Assembly (NCBI GenBank): GCA_964468815.1
Contig: CAYXWN010000025.1
Span: 1 to 28,932 of the forward strand
Source: UMGS621 sp964468815
GTDB lineage: Bacteria > Bacillota > Clostridia > Christensenellales > Borkfalkiaceae
Length of the DNA stretch: 28,932 nucleotides
Direction of reading: 5' to 3'
Positions 22,105-28,882 of the stretch are shown here, piece by piece. The notes under the pieces were generated by a model, which was not told the origin of the DNA, made no database searches, and saw only the letters and a program-made list of their open reading frames with translations. A program made the position numbers and the translations under genes. The number at the start of each line of letters is the position of its first letter. The stretch's first letter is position 1.

Positions 22105-23367
22105 ATGAAAGACTTATTTTCTTTGAATTTAACCGAATTTTCGCATATCGACTTTGCTTGCACGTGCGGACGATCGCACGTTTTGAACGCGGAATTTTTC
22201 TACGGCAACTGTAAAACGTTGCTTTCTTCCGTGGTTTCGGAGCGCGCTCCCGGCGGAAAAGTCGCCGTGATCGCCGGCAACGATGCCTTTTTACGCTACG
22301 GAAAACGCATGACGGAAGCGGTGGAGAGCACCGGCGGTATTCCCGTGAACGTTATTTTGAAGCAGACGTTCGATAAACGCTTGGAAAACGCGGGAGGATT
22401 GTTCCGTCTGCCCGAGGACGTGCGGCTTGCCGTCGTCGCGGATAACGAATTGTTTGACGTCGCGTCGTATTTTGCAGGGCTGCGGGGGATTCCGCTCGCG
22501 CTGATCCCGACCTCCACCAACGTACAAGGGGGTGCGGGCGATACGGTGACCGTCAACGTTCGCGGTTACGAAGAGGTCTTTTATACGGGCGCGGAACGCC
22601 TTTTTCTCATTGACGAGGCGTTGTTCCGCAAGTGTGAGCGGGCAGGCGTGGCGGATACGTTTGCCGAAATCATTTCCAAGACCGTCGCCATGATTGATTA
22701 TCGCGTGCGCGGTGCGGTGCGCGGCGTTTGGCAATGTCGCGAAAGTTATAATCTCGCGCGAGAGATCGTGAGCGATACGTTCCGTATTCTCAATTATGCG
22801 GAGTCGGGGATTCCCTTGCGCTTATTGGAAAATCAAATCAGAATGACCATTGCTTGTTCGTTTACGGACGGATTGCTGTTTTTGGGGAGCGGCGAAGAAC
22901 AGATGGCAAAGTTGTTGGAATACGAAAACGGCTTGCCGACGGCGGAGTGTCGTTTTTTCGCCGCGATGAAATTACTAGAACTTTACCGCCTTTATTTTAC
23001 GGGCGAGTTGAACGGCGGCTTGAAGTTGCCCGATTACACCGAACGCGCGGCGTTGATGGCGCGCATTACGGGCGAAGAAGAGCGTGTATTTCTTTCTGCG
23101 TTTAAGGAAAACCGCGTTCCGCTTGCCGAGATTCGCGAAAAAAAAGGAGAAATCGCGGCGCGGCTTTCTTCCGAATTGGAAGGGCTTTGCGAACTGAAAG
23201 ATAAAATATGGAATACGTATTTCGCCTTGGGCGGTAACGGAAATTTGCAGACTGCTTTTTCGGATTCCGCCGTGCGCGGCGCGGTCTTTTCCTCCGCCGA
23301 TTTTCCCGACGCGTTCAATACGCTCACGTTAATGAGGGACGAGGGAATTTTGGAGTATTTGAAATGA
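22105..23367 (+). CDS. Dehydroquinate synthase/glycerol-1-phosphate dehydrogenase-fold protein without a histidine metal site
   Basis: A 420-residue protein of the DHQS/iron-alcohol-dehydrogenase superfamily, closest in layout to AraM-type sn-glycerol-1-phosphate dehydrogenases. VAVIAGNDAF (53-62) fits the nucleotide region. RGIPLALIPTSTNVQGGAG (127-144) fits the family RGxPxxxxPT segment, and GVADTFAEIISK (181-192) fits the first metal block. The two histidine metal blocks are replaced: GSGEEQMAKLLE at 261-272 and GLPTAECRF at 276-284. There is no histidine at all after residue 25, so the usual metal centre cannot form. The ATG at 22105 follows its promoter without a leader; a TTG at 22099 is the alternative. 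It overlaps the HAD phosphatase gene by four bases, as araM and araL neighbour each other in Bacillus. Confidence 0.75.
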   Translation: MKDLFSLNLTEFSHIDFACTCGRSHVLNAEFFYGNCKTLLSSVVSERAPGGKVAVIAGNDAFLRYGKRMTEAVESTGGIPVNVILKQTFDKRLENAGGLFRLPEDVRLAVVADNELFDVASYFAGLRGIPLALIPTSTNVQGGAGDTVTVNVRGYEEVFYTGAERLFLIDEALFRKCERAGVADTFAEIISKTVAMIDYRVRGAVRGVWQCRESYNLAREIVSDTFRILNYAESGIPLRLLENQIRMTIACSFTDGLLFLGSGEEQMAKLLEYENGLPTAECRFFAAMKLLELYRLYFTGELNGGLKLPDYTERAALMARITGEEERVFLSAFKENRVPLAEIREKKGEIAARLSSELEGLCELKDKIWNTYFALGGNGNLQTAFSDSAVRGAVFSSADFPDAFNTLTLMRDEGILEYLK

Positions 23368-24146
23368 AACTAGACGAAATCAAATGTATGTTGTTGGATA
23401 TGGACGGCACGGTCTATTTGGCGGATAAGCCGATCGGGAAAATGAAAGAAACGCTTGCCGCTCTTCGCGCGCGCGGAATCCGTTTGATTTTTCTCACCAA
23501 CAATTCGAGTAAAACCGAACGGCTTTACCGCGAAAAGTTGACGCGGCTTGGGTTATGGGACGATCGCGACGCGGTTTATACTTCCGGCATGGCGGCTTGT
23601 TCTTACGTCAAGGCGCATTTTTCGGGGAAAGGCGTTTATCTTATGGCGACGGAGTCGGTACGAGAATATTTCCGATCGGAGGGGGTCAAGCTCACCGATC
23701 GCGACGCGGACATCGTCGTTCTTGCTTACGATACCGAATTGACGTACCAAAAGTTGGTAAAATTGAATTATTTTCTCAAAAAGGGCGCGTATTATATCGC
23801 TACGCACCCGGACGTTACTTGCCCTGCGGAAGAAGTTTTCGAGCCGGACGTCGGTTCGTTTCTCAAACTGTTCGAGGCGAGCGCGGAACGCTTGCCGAAC
23901 GTCATCGTCGGGAAGCCGTCGCCGCTTATGGGCGAAGAAATTTTGCGTACGACCGGGTTGCAACGGTCTGAAATCGCGATGGTCGGCGATCGTCTTAATA
24001 CGGATATTCTGTTTGCGCTGAACGCAGGGTTTCATTCCGTTCTCGTGTTGAGCGGAGAAACGACGACGGACGTTTTAGCGGCGTCCGAGATCCGTCCGGA
24101 AGTCGTTTTGCTCGATCTCAACGCGATTTTGGACGACGTTTTTTGA
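23364..24146 (+). CDS. HAD-IIA (NagD/AraL-type) phosphatase
   Basis: A 260-residue haloacid-dehalogenase-family phosphatase of subclass IIA. DMDGTVYL (12-19; nucleophile Asp12, Asp14), LTNNSSK (44-50), GKPSPLM and VGDRLNTDI are the four HAD motifs in order, and the cap domain lies between the second and third. Substrates of this group include sugar phosphates, glycerol phosphate and p-nitrophenyl phosphate; Bacillus AraL is a member. The ATG overlaps the preceding stop (ATGA), so the two proteins are made together and may act on the same phosphorylated metabolite. A tetraloop terminator follows 33 bases later. Confidence 0.92.
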   Translation: MKLDEIKCMLLDMDGTVYLADKPIGKMKETLAALRARGIRLIFLTNNSSKTERLYREKLTRLGLWDDRDAVYTSGMAACSYVKAHFSGKGVYLMATESVREYFRSEGVKLTDRDADIVVLAYDTELTYQKLVKLNYFLKKGAYYIATHPDVTCPAEEVFEPDVGSFLKLFEASAERLPNVIVGKPSPLMGEEILRTTGLQRSEIAMVGDRLNTDILFALNAGFHSVLVLSGETTTDVLAASEIRPEVVLLDLNAILDDVF

Positions 24147-24179
24147 AAGTACGTATAAAACTCTTTTATTTTGTCAATG

Positions 24180-24209
24180 ATCTCCTTGCGAAAGCGAGGA
24201 GATTTTTTT
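24180..24209 (+). terminator. Intrinsic terminator with GAAA tetraloop
   Basis: A ten-base stem (24180-24189 with 24194-24203, one T-G pair), loop GAAA, and a run of seven Ts. It ends the DHQS-like/HAD operon, only 13 bases before the next start codon. Confidence 0.88.
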
Positions 24210-24221
24210 CTGAGAAAAGCG

Positions 24222-24632
24222 ATGAAACGGTTATTGATTTTCTTTTTGGCGGCGGCGGTCGCTCTTGCCGTATTAAAATTACCCAAAGCACCGTCGTTCG
24301 ACGAGAGGGGGACGTATACGCTCTATCGGTACAGCGCGAGTTCTCTTGCGACGGAAGAACGGCTAAAAGGAAACGTGATCTTTGACGCCCGTTCGGTCAA
24401 GGGGGAAAGCGTGACTTATTTCGGCGACGCGTTTTTGTTGTCCGACGTGCTTGAAAAATACGGCGCAACGTTGTTGTTTTCGGAAGAGGTCGGGGACGTG
24501 ATTTGTTATTATGCGTATTCGCCCGTGCTCCCGTACCGCGCGACGCTGTACGGAAAGACGGTCAATTTGCAGATTGCGACGGAAAATCAACGGATCACCT
24601 TAGGAACACCGCTCATTTTCGGCAGTTTTTAA
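24222..24632 (+). CDS. Small membrane-anchored protein of unknown function
   Basis: A 136-residue protein with a short basic N-terminus (MKR), one hydrophobic segment (about 3-21) and an outer domain of about 115 residues predicted as beta-rich. It could be a signal-anchor or an uncleaved signal peptide; no lipobox Cys is present. The start is uncertain. The ATG at 24222 has only a weak GAGAAAAG upstream. An in-frame ATG at 24177 would place the terminator inside the coding sequence. Placed directly behind a strong terminator and without an obvious promoter, its expression is hard to explain. I do not recognise a family. Confidence 0.6.
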   Translation: MKRLLIFFLAAAVALAVLKLPKAPSFDERGTYTLYRYSASSLATEERLKGNVIFDARSVKGESVTYFGDAFLLSDVLEKYGATLLFSEEVGDVICYYAYSPVLPYRATLYGKTVNLQIATENQRITLGTPLIFGSF

Positions 24633-24650
24633 AATTTTTTTCGGATTTGC

Positions 24651-24679
24651 GTATAAAATCGCTGTAAGAGGGCAACTAT
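24651..24679 (+). promoter_or_regulatory. Sigma-F-like forespore promoter of the spoIIQ-like gene
   Basis: GTATA (24651-24655), 15 bp and GGCAACTAT (24671-24679) fit the sigma-F pattern GTATA-N15-GGnnAnAnT with one mismatch. Bacillus spoIIQ is sigma-F-dependent, which supports the reading. No sigma-A promoter of comparable quality is present. Confidence 0.5.
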
Positions 24680-24710
24680 CAACGTGAAGTTCATTTTGGA
24701 GGATTCATAG

Positions 24711-25391
24711 ATGAAAGGCAACAAATTTTTGGCGTTCATGAAGAAAAACGCGTTTTATTTCGTTTTAGGCTTTTGCTTGTTGGCGATCGCGCTTTCCTTT
24801 ACGATTTACGCCGTCAGTCAAAACGACAGGACTCCGATTGATTCGGGCAACGAAAAACCGATCGAACCGGACGATCCCGTAAATCCCGATACGCCCGTCG
24901 TGCCGGACGATCCCGTAAAGCCGTCCGAACCGAGCGAACCGACAGAGCCGAGTCAACCTACGGTCGTCGAGGTTACGTTCGGGATTCCCGTCGAAAACGG
25001 AACGGTGACAAAGGGCTACTCCGCCGATCGGCACGTGTTTAATCAAACGTTAAACCGTTACGAAGTGCATTTAGGAATTGATTTCGGCGGCGCGGACGGA
25101 GCGAAAGTATATGCGGCGTACGGCGGCAAAATCGAGAGTATCGAAACCAAGTATCTCACAGGAACGACGATCGTCGTCGATCACGGAAACAATCTGAAAA
25201 CGATTTATAATTCTTTGACGGCGGACGAAACCTTAAAGGTGGGACAAGAGGTTCAAAAGGGGCAGCCCTTGGGAACGATTTCTGCAACCAATTTGCAAGA
25301 ATACAAGGACGGCGCACATTTGCATTTCCAAACGATGGAAAACGGCGCGTATATCAACCCCGAAAAATATCTTGAATTAGAAGAAAAATAA
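24711..25391 (+). CDS. spoIIQ: SpoIIQ-like LytM/M23 metalloprotease-fold protein
   Basis: A 226-residue protein. It has a short cytoplasmic N-terminus, one membrane segment (about 14-35), a Pro/Asp/Glu linker with short repeats (49-83, DDPV and EPSEP units), and an M23 domain (about 88-222). The zinc residues look intact: His120 and Asp124 in HLGIDFG, and the HLH at 203-205. SpoIIQ in the forespore membrane binds SpoIIIAH across the intermembrane space to build the feeding-tube-like channel; the clostridial form keeps zinc residues that Bacillus SpoIIQ lacks. Size, anchor and sigma-F-like promoter support this, but a cell-wall hydrolase of the same layout is possible. GGAGG at 24698-24702 sets the start. 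Confidence 0.75.
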   Translation: MKGNKFLAFMKKNAFYFVLGFCLLAIALSFTIYAVSQNDRTPIDSGNEKPIEPDDPVNPDTPVVPDDPVKPSEPSEPTEPSQPTVVEVTFGIPVENGTVTKGYSADRHVFNQTLNRYEVHLGIDFGGADGAKVYAAYGGKIESIETKYLTGTTIVVDHGNNLKTIYNSLTADETLKVGQEVQKGQPLGTISATNLQEYKDGAHLHFQTMENGAYINPEKYLELEEK

Positions 25392-25430
25392 TCCCGACCG
25401 CAATTTGGCGGAACTCATTTTCTCCCTTTT

Positions 25431-25462
25431 CCGACGGCGAACAACGTTCGCCGTCGTTTTTT
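25431..25462 (+). terminator. Intrinsic terminator after the spoIIQ-like gene
   Basis: The 11-base arms CGACGGCGAAC (25431-25441) and GTTCGCCGTCG (25445-25455) are perfectly complementary and are followed by seven Ts. Confidence 0.93.
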
Positions 25463-25513
25463 TGTCGTTCGGAAAAAGAAGTTTTACGTCGCGGAAAAAG
25501 AGGGGCGAGCCGA

Positions 25514-25542
25514 TTGACAAACGCTTTGATTACGCGTACAAT
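25514..25542 (+). promoter_or_regulatory. Sigma-A promoter of the SGNH hydrolase, with leader hairpin
   Basis: TTGACA (25514-25519), 17 bp and TACAAT (25537-25542). The leader then forms a nine-base hairpin, AACGGAACG (25550-25558) with CGTTCCGTT (25572-25580), before AGGAG near 25602. Confidence 0.75.
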
Positions 25543-25614
25543 AAAGAATAACGGAACGCCGTAATCGCGAACGTTCCGTTTGAGAGTAAGAAAAACGAAG
25601 ATAGGAGAAATTGT

Positions 25615-26727
25615 ATGAAAGTAACGGATTTGCCCGTACGCTTTACGGCGGAGAAACATCTCGTTCCCCTTTGGCGCGCGAACGAGATTTACGACGACAC
25701 CCTTTTATTTGTGGGGGAAGAGGGCGAAAGCACGCTCGCGTTTTTGCCGACGGGAAAAATTATCGTGCGCAGTTATACGCTTGATACGGTTTACGAGGAA
25801 GGAAAGGACTATACCGTGCACGGGAAGATCGTCCGTCGGGTAAAAGGCTCTGCTATGCCGTTTATCAAAGAAGAAGATTATTTCCGTTCGACGCCGGCAG
25901 AGGTGGGGATCGGCGTGGATAACGCCTACGCAGAGATTCCGTTGAACGGACTATATTATCTCGCTTACGGCGAAAAGGATACGTTTACCGCAAAGGAAGT
26001 CGCGGTGAGTTACGTTACGGAGGAAAACGATTTTTCATTTGTTCCGCAAGCGAGCGAAAAACTCGCTCCGCTCAAAGAACGGTTCAAAAAGCAAGGCGGC
26101 GGCGCGGTTCTCTTTTACGGGGATTCCATAACGGTTGGGTGTAACGCAAGCGCGACGGAGTACGGCGGAGAATTGCCCCCGTATACGCCCTCTTGGGCGC
26201 AATTGACGGGGACGTATCTCGCAAAAGCGTGCGGCGTTCGGTTGGAAACCGTCAATAAAGCGGTCGGCGGTTGGCGTGCGGCGGACGGGATTCGGGAAAT
26301 GGAAGAGTGCGTGCTGTCCCGTTCGTACGATCTCCTCGTGTTGGCGTTCGGCATGAACGACGGCTTAACCGAACACGACGTGTGGGAAAAAGAAATGCGC
26401 ACGCTAATCGAAGCGTTTCTCGATCGAAACCCGAACGGATTCGTTTTGCTCGTATCCACGATGTTCCCCAACCGTCAAAGCAATTGGCGGATCAAGCAGG
26501 TGGGACAAGAAGAAATTTTGGCGAAACTCGCGGCAGAATACGAGCGCGTCGGGTTGGCGCGCGGCAGTTCGGCTTTTTCGGCGTTGGAAGCGACGGGAAA
26601 GCGCACGCGCGATTTCCTCGCGAACAATATCAATCACCCGAACGATTTCGGCGTGCGACTGTACGCGGAGGTGATTTTAGCCGCGCTCGTCGGTGAAGAA
26701 TCGTTGAAAGAAGCAATCCGCTTGTAG
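25615..26727 (+). CDS. SGNH/GDSL-family hydrolase (esterase-like), two domains
   Basis: A 370-residue cytoplasmic protein. Residues 1-145 form a beta-rich N-terminal domain that I do not recognise. Residues 160-365 form an SGNH hydrolase: FYGDSITVG with nucleophile Ser171, VGGWRAADG with the block II Gly, FGMNDG with Asn248, and NHPNDFG with His341. The residue three before that His, usually Asp, is Asn338, so the acid is missing or supplied elsewhere. Carbohydrate acetyl esterases and rhamnogalacturonan acetylesterase-like enzymes share this two-domain form, so an acetyl esterase acting on sugars is a fair guess. There is no signal peptide, which argues for intracellular substrates. It is monocistronic. 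Confidence 0.87.
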   Translation: MKVTDLPVRFTAEKHLVPLWRANEIYDDTLLFVGEEGESTLAFLPTGKIIVRSYTLDTVYEEGKDYTVHGKIVRRVKGSAMPFIKEEDYFRSTPAEVGIGVDNAYAEIPLNGLYYLAYGEKDTFTAKEVAVSYVTEENDFSFVPQASEKLAPLKERFKKQGGGAVLFYGDSITVGCNASATEYGGELPPYTPSWAQLTGTYLAKACGVRLETVNKAVGGWRAADGIREMEECVLSRSYDLLVLAFGMNDGLTEHDVWEKEMRTLIEAFLDRNPNGFVLLVSTMFPNRQSNWRIKQVGQEEILAKLAAEYERVGLARGSSAFSALEATGKRTRDFLANNINHPNDFGVRLYAEVILAALVGEESLKEAIRL

Positions 26728-26733
26728 TTTTTC

Positions 26734-26762
26734 TTGACATTTTTCGCATTTTCGGGTAGACT
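26734..26762 (+). promoter_or_regulatory. Sigma-A promoter of ppa
   Basis: A perfect TTGACA (26734-26739), 17 bp and TAGACT (26757-26762), seven bases after the upstream gene ends. GGAG at 26771-26774 follows. Confidence 0.7.
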
Positions 26763-26780
26763 GAAAAAAAGGAGCGTTTT

Positions 26781-27323
26781 ATGAATATTTGGCACGATAT
26801 CGACGCGAGTCGGATTTGCCCGGAGGATTTTATCTCCGTAGTGGAAATTACCAAGGGCGGCAAGCAGAAGTACGAAATGGATAAAGAAACGGGACTTTTG
26901 CGGTTGGACCGTATTTTGTATACGTCTACGCATTATCCGGCGAATTACGGCTTTATTCCGCGCACGTACGCGGACGACGGCGATCCGTTGGACGTTTTGA
27001 TTTTATGTTCGGAAAGTCTGAATCCCATGTGTTTGGTGGAGTGTTATCCCATCGGTATGATCACGATGAAAGACAACGGCAAGTCGGACGAAAAGATTAT
27101 CGCAATTCCGTTTACCGATCCGAACTATAACGGGTATCAATCCATTTCCGATTTGCCACGACATATTTTTGACGAAATGGCGCATTTTTTCTCGGTGTAT
27201 AAGCAGTTGGAGAATAAGGATACCGCCGTGGATCAAGTGTTCGGCAGAAAAGAAGCGGTCGAGGTTATCGGTAAGGCGATCGCGCAGTACGAAGCGCAAA
27301 AAGAAGTTTTGAAAAAAATATAA
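26781..27323 (+). CDS. ppa: Inorganic pyrophosphatase, family I
   Basis: A 180-residue soluble enzyme that hydrolyses pyrophosphate, pulling biosynthetic reactions forward. Family I residues are visible: KYEMDKETG (Lys30, Tyr31), YPANYGFIP (Tyr56) and the metal signature DDGDPLDVLIL (65-75), plus DPNYNGYQSISDLP. Length is standard for bacterial family I. It has its own promoter and a good ribosome site. The two small coat-like genes begin 57 bp downstream; no terminator separates them, so partial read-through is possible. Confidence 0.97.
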   Translation: MNIWHDIDASRICPEDFISVVEITKGGKQKYEMDKETGLLRLDRILYTSTHYPANYGFIPRTYADDGDPLDVLILCSESLNPMCLVECYPIGMITMKDNGKSDEKIIAIPFTDPNYNGYQSISDLPRHIFDEMAHFFSVYKQLENKDTAVDQVFGRKEAVEVIGKAIAQYEAQKEVLKKI

Positions 27324-27380
27324 ATTACGGTTTATTTTCCTTCTGTATCGGGTATCATTTCCCAAGCAGGAGGTTTTTTT

Positions 27381-27569
27381 ATGCCAAATAATAAGTTAAC
27401 CGCAAAAGAAGTAACGCTCATCGCCGATCTTTTAAAGTACGAAGAGAGCGCGTGCAAGAAAGCAAAACTCTATTCCCAAACGTTGACCGATCCCGTCCTT
27501 TCGGAAACGTTCGGCAAAATTGCCGATCACCACGAAAAGCGTTTCACCGCGCTGCTCAATCTGTTGTAA
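27381..27569 (+). CDS. Small helical protein, CotF/spore-coat-like
   Basis: A 62-residue all-helical protein with a KYEESACKKAKLYSQ helix followed by a helix with DHHEKRFTALL. This resembles half of a ferritin-like four-helix fold, as in small CotF-related spore coat proteins. A strong GGAGG (27369-27373) lies eight bases before the ATG. It lies 12 bp upstream of the second coat-like gene and is surely co-transcribed. No clear sporulation promoter was seen in the 57-bp gap after ppa. The CotF relation rests on helix pattern, size and the neighbour. Confidence 0.7.
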   Translation: MPNNKLTAKEVTLIADLLKYEESACKKAKLYSQTLTDPVLSETFGKIADHHEKRFTALLNLL

Positions 27570-27581
27570 GGAGAAGAAAAT

Positions 27582-27866
27582 ATGCAGAATAAACGACAAA
27601 CGCAGTTAAACGAAAAGGACAGTTTGCAAGATATGCTGAATCTTGAAAAAGAAATCGTCAAAATGTATTCGGTCGCGCTGACCGAGGGGAACGGGGCGAA
27701 ATTTCGTTCGACGGTAAAATCGCATTTGGTGGATTCCGCAAACGATCAATTCACGATTTTTACGCAAATGGCGGAGAATGATTATTATCAAGTCAAACCG
27801 GCGGATAAGGCGGTAATCGACGAACAAAAAGCGAATTTCAAACAGGTTTTGAATCAACTTTCTTAA
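27582..27866 (+). CDS. CotF-like spore coat protein
   Basis: A 94-residue helical protein with a polar N-terminus, the LQDMLNLEKEIVKMYSVAL helix (about 16-34), FRSTVKSHLVDSANDQFTIFTQMAENDYYQVKPAD in the middle, and a C-terminal QANFKQVLNQL type helix. The order of helix, loop and NDYYQVKPA matches the C-terminal part of spore coat protein F. AAGGAG precedes the ATG. It is probably mother-cell-expressed and is paired with the 62-residue gene just upstream, which may form the other half of the helical bundle. Confidence 0.75.
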   Translation: MQNKRQTQLNEKDSLQDMLNLEKEIVKMYSVALTEGNGAKFRSTVKSHLVDSANDQFTIFTQMAENDYYQVKPADKAVIDEQKANFKQVLNQLS

Positions 27867-27878
27867 AAAGAAACAGAA

Positions 27879-27918
27879 CGTTGTGCGTTCGTGATAGGAT
27901 TGTTGCGAACGCATAACG
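27879..27918 (+). repeat. 13-bp inverted repeat after the coat genes
   Basis: Arms 27879-27891 and 27906-27918 pair over 13 bp with one G-U pair, around a 14-base loop. There is no T-tract directly after the stem, so it is not a standard terminator. The next 130 bp hold two more short hairpins (28034-28054 and 28063-28086) but no gene. Confidence 0.5.
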
Positions 27919-28096
27919 ATATTCGCCCTTTTAAAGAAAGTTTATTTTTTTGTTGTGAGATTTTTCCGCGTAAAGGTTTCATTCTCTTTCGGAAAATTAA
28001 GGGAATCAGAAGAAAGGTTAACGGAAAGGGAACTTTTTAGACTTGTTCTAAAAAAACGACCGAACCGTTTTTTGTGAAAAACGGTTGGCGATACGC

Positions 28097-28125
28097 TTGC
28101 AAACGGCGGCGGAGAATGGTATAAT
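28097..28125 (+). promoter_or_regulatory. Sigma-A promoter of the preQ1 riboswitch-queT unit
   Basis: TTGCAA (28097-28102), 17 bp and a perfect TATAAT (28120-28125). The predicted start near 28132 is the first base of the aptamer. Confidence 0.85.
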
Positions 28126-28132
28126 GTTCGCG

Positions 28133-28171
28133 CGAAGGTTTTCGGAAAACACTTCGATAAAACAACCGAGG
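28133..28171 (+). promoter_or_regulatory. PreQ1-I riboswitch controlling queT translation
   Basis: Stem P1 is CGAAG (28133-28137) with CTTCG (28152-28156). The loop carries GGTT and ACAC blocks as in the preQ1-I consensus. The tail ATAAAACAA is the A-rich strand. TCGG (28141-28144, with the preceding T) pairs with CCGA (28166-28169) as pseudoknot stem P2. The last bases CCGAGG include the GAGG ribosome site, nine bases before the ATG at 28181, so ligand binding should hide it. The size and layout match the compact class I aptamer. Confidence 0.85.
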
Positions 28172-28180
28172 TACAATTCA

Positions 28181-28681
28181 ATGAAGCATTTGACGACAAA
28201 GTTACTTGCGCGCGCAGGGATTACCGCCGCGCTTTACGTCGGTCTGACCGTCGTGTTCGGCGCGTTGGCTTACGGTCCGTTACAAATCCGCCCGTCGGAA
28301 GCGTTGACCGTGTTGCCCGTGTTTTTCCCCGAAGCGTCGGTCGCGTTATATATCGGGTGTCTGCTCGCGAATCTCTTTTCGGGCTACGGGTTACTCGATA
28401 TTTTTATCGGCAGTTTGGTTACGCTTGCGGCGGCAATCGCCACGCGGCTTATATACGGAAAGACGGAAAACGTCTTTTTGGCGGCGCTTCCGCCCGTTTT
28501 GCTGAACGGCTTCGTGATTCCGCTTGTCTTTGTCATGACGGGCACGCCGTGGGCGGAATATTGGATTTGCGTCGGCTCGACGTTGTTATCGGAAGCGGTG
28601 TTTGTCTACACCATGGGCGTTTGCGTATATTATGCCTTAAAGCGGATGCGGAAAAGGGGAATTTCCTTTTTAATGGAATAA
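28181..28681 (+). CDS. queT: Queuosine precursor ECF transporter substrate-binding subunit QueT
   Basis: A 166-residue polytopic membrane protein of the QueT family, the S component that takes up queuosine precursors for tRNA modification. The family motif QIRPSEALTVLP (about 36-47) is clear, and five to six hydrophobic helices follow. The start at 28181 uses the riboswitch-gated GAGG at 28168-28171. Upstream in-frame codons at 28085 or later would translate the promoter and aptamer and are rejected. No EcfA/EcfT genes are nearby, as with ribU in the same window. Both vitamin-type importers here are riboswitch-controlled. Confidence 0.95.
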   Translation: MKHLTTKLLARAGITAALYVGLTVVFGALAYGPLQIRPSEALTVLPVFFPEASVALYIGCLLANLFSGYGLLDIFIGSLVTLAAAIATRLIYGKTENVFLAALPPVLLNGFVIPLVFVMTGTPWAEYWICVGSTLLSEAVFVYTMGVCVYYALKRMRKRGISFLME

Positions 28682-28743
28682 AAAAGTTTTTGTAAGATTC
28701 GATTGAGGAGAAAGCTTTGTAACGTTTTTTCAAAAATTCCCGA

Positions 28744-28782
28744 ACGGGATTTTTCCGAAAAGTTCGTGTAGGAAAATCCCGT
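28744..28782 (+). repeat. Hairpin-forming inverted repeat downstream of queT
   Basis: Arms 28744-28756 and 28771-28782 pair over 12 bases with one bulged T. The 5-prime arm can instead pair with TCCCG just upstream (28737-28741). I see no gene in 28682-28882; this may take part in ending the queT transcript. Confidence 0.4.
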
Positions 28783-28882
28783 AAAAGGTTTTAACGGATG
28801 GATGTTCCGTCGTAAAAACGGGGAAATCTTGTGTTTGATACGAAAAAAGGAAGCCGCGCGGCAGAACGTCCGTTCTGTGATA

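Noticed and set aside
25431..25580. Riboswitch before the SGNH hydrolase
   Set aside because: The structures are explained by a strong terminator of the previous gene and one simple leader hairpin. No aptamer core was seen.
28085..28180. N-terminal extension of QueT
   Set aside because: It would translate the promoter and the preQ1 aptamer. The riboswitch-gated ribosome site serves 28181.
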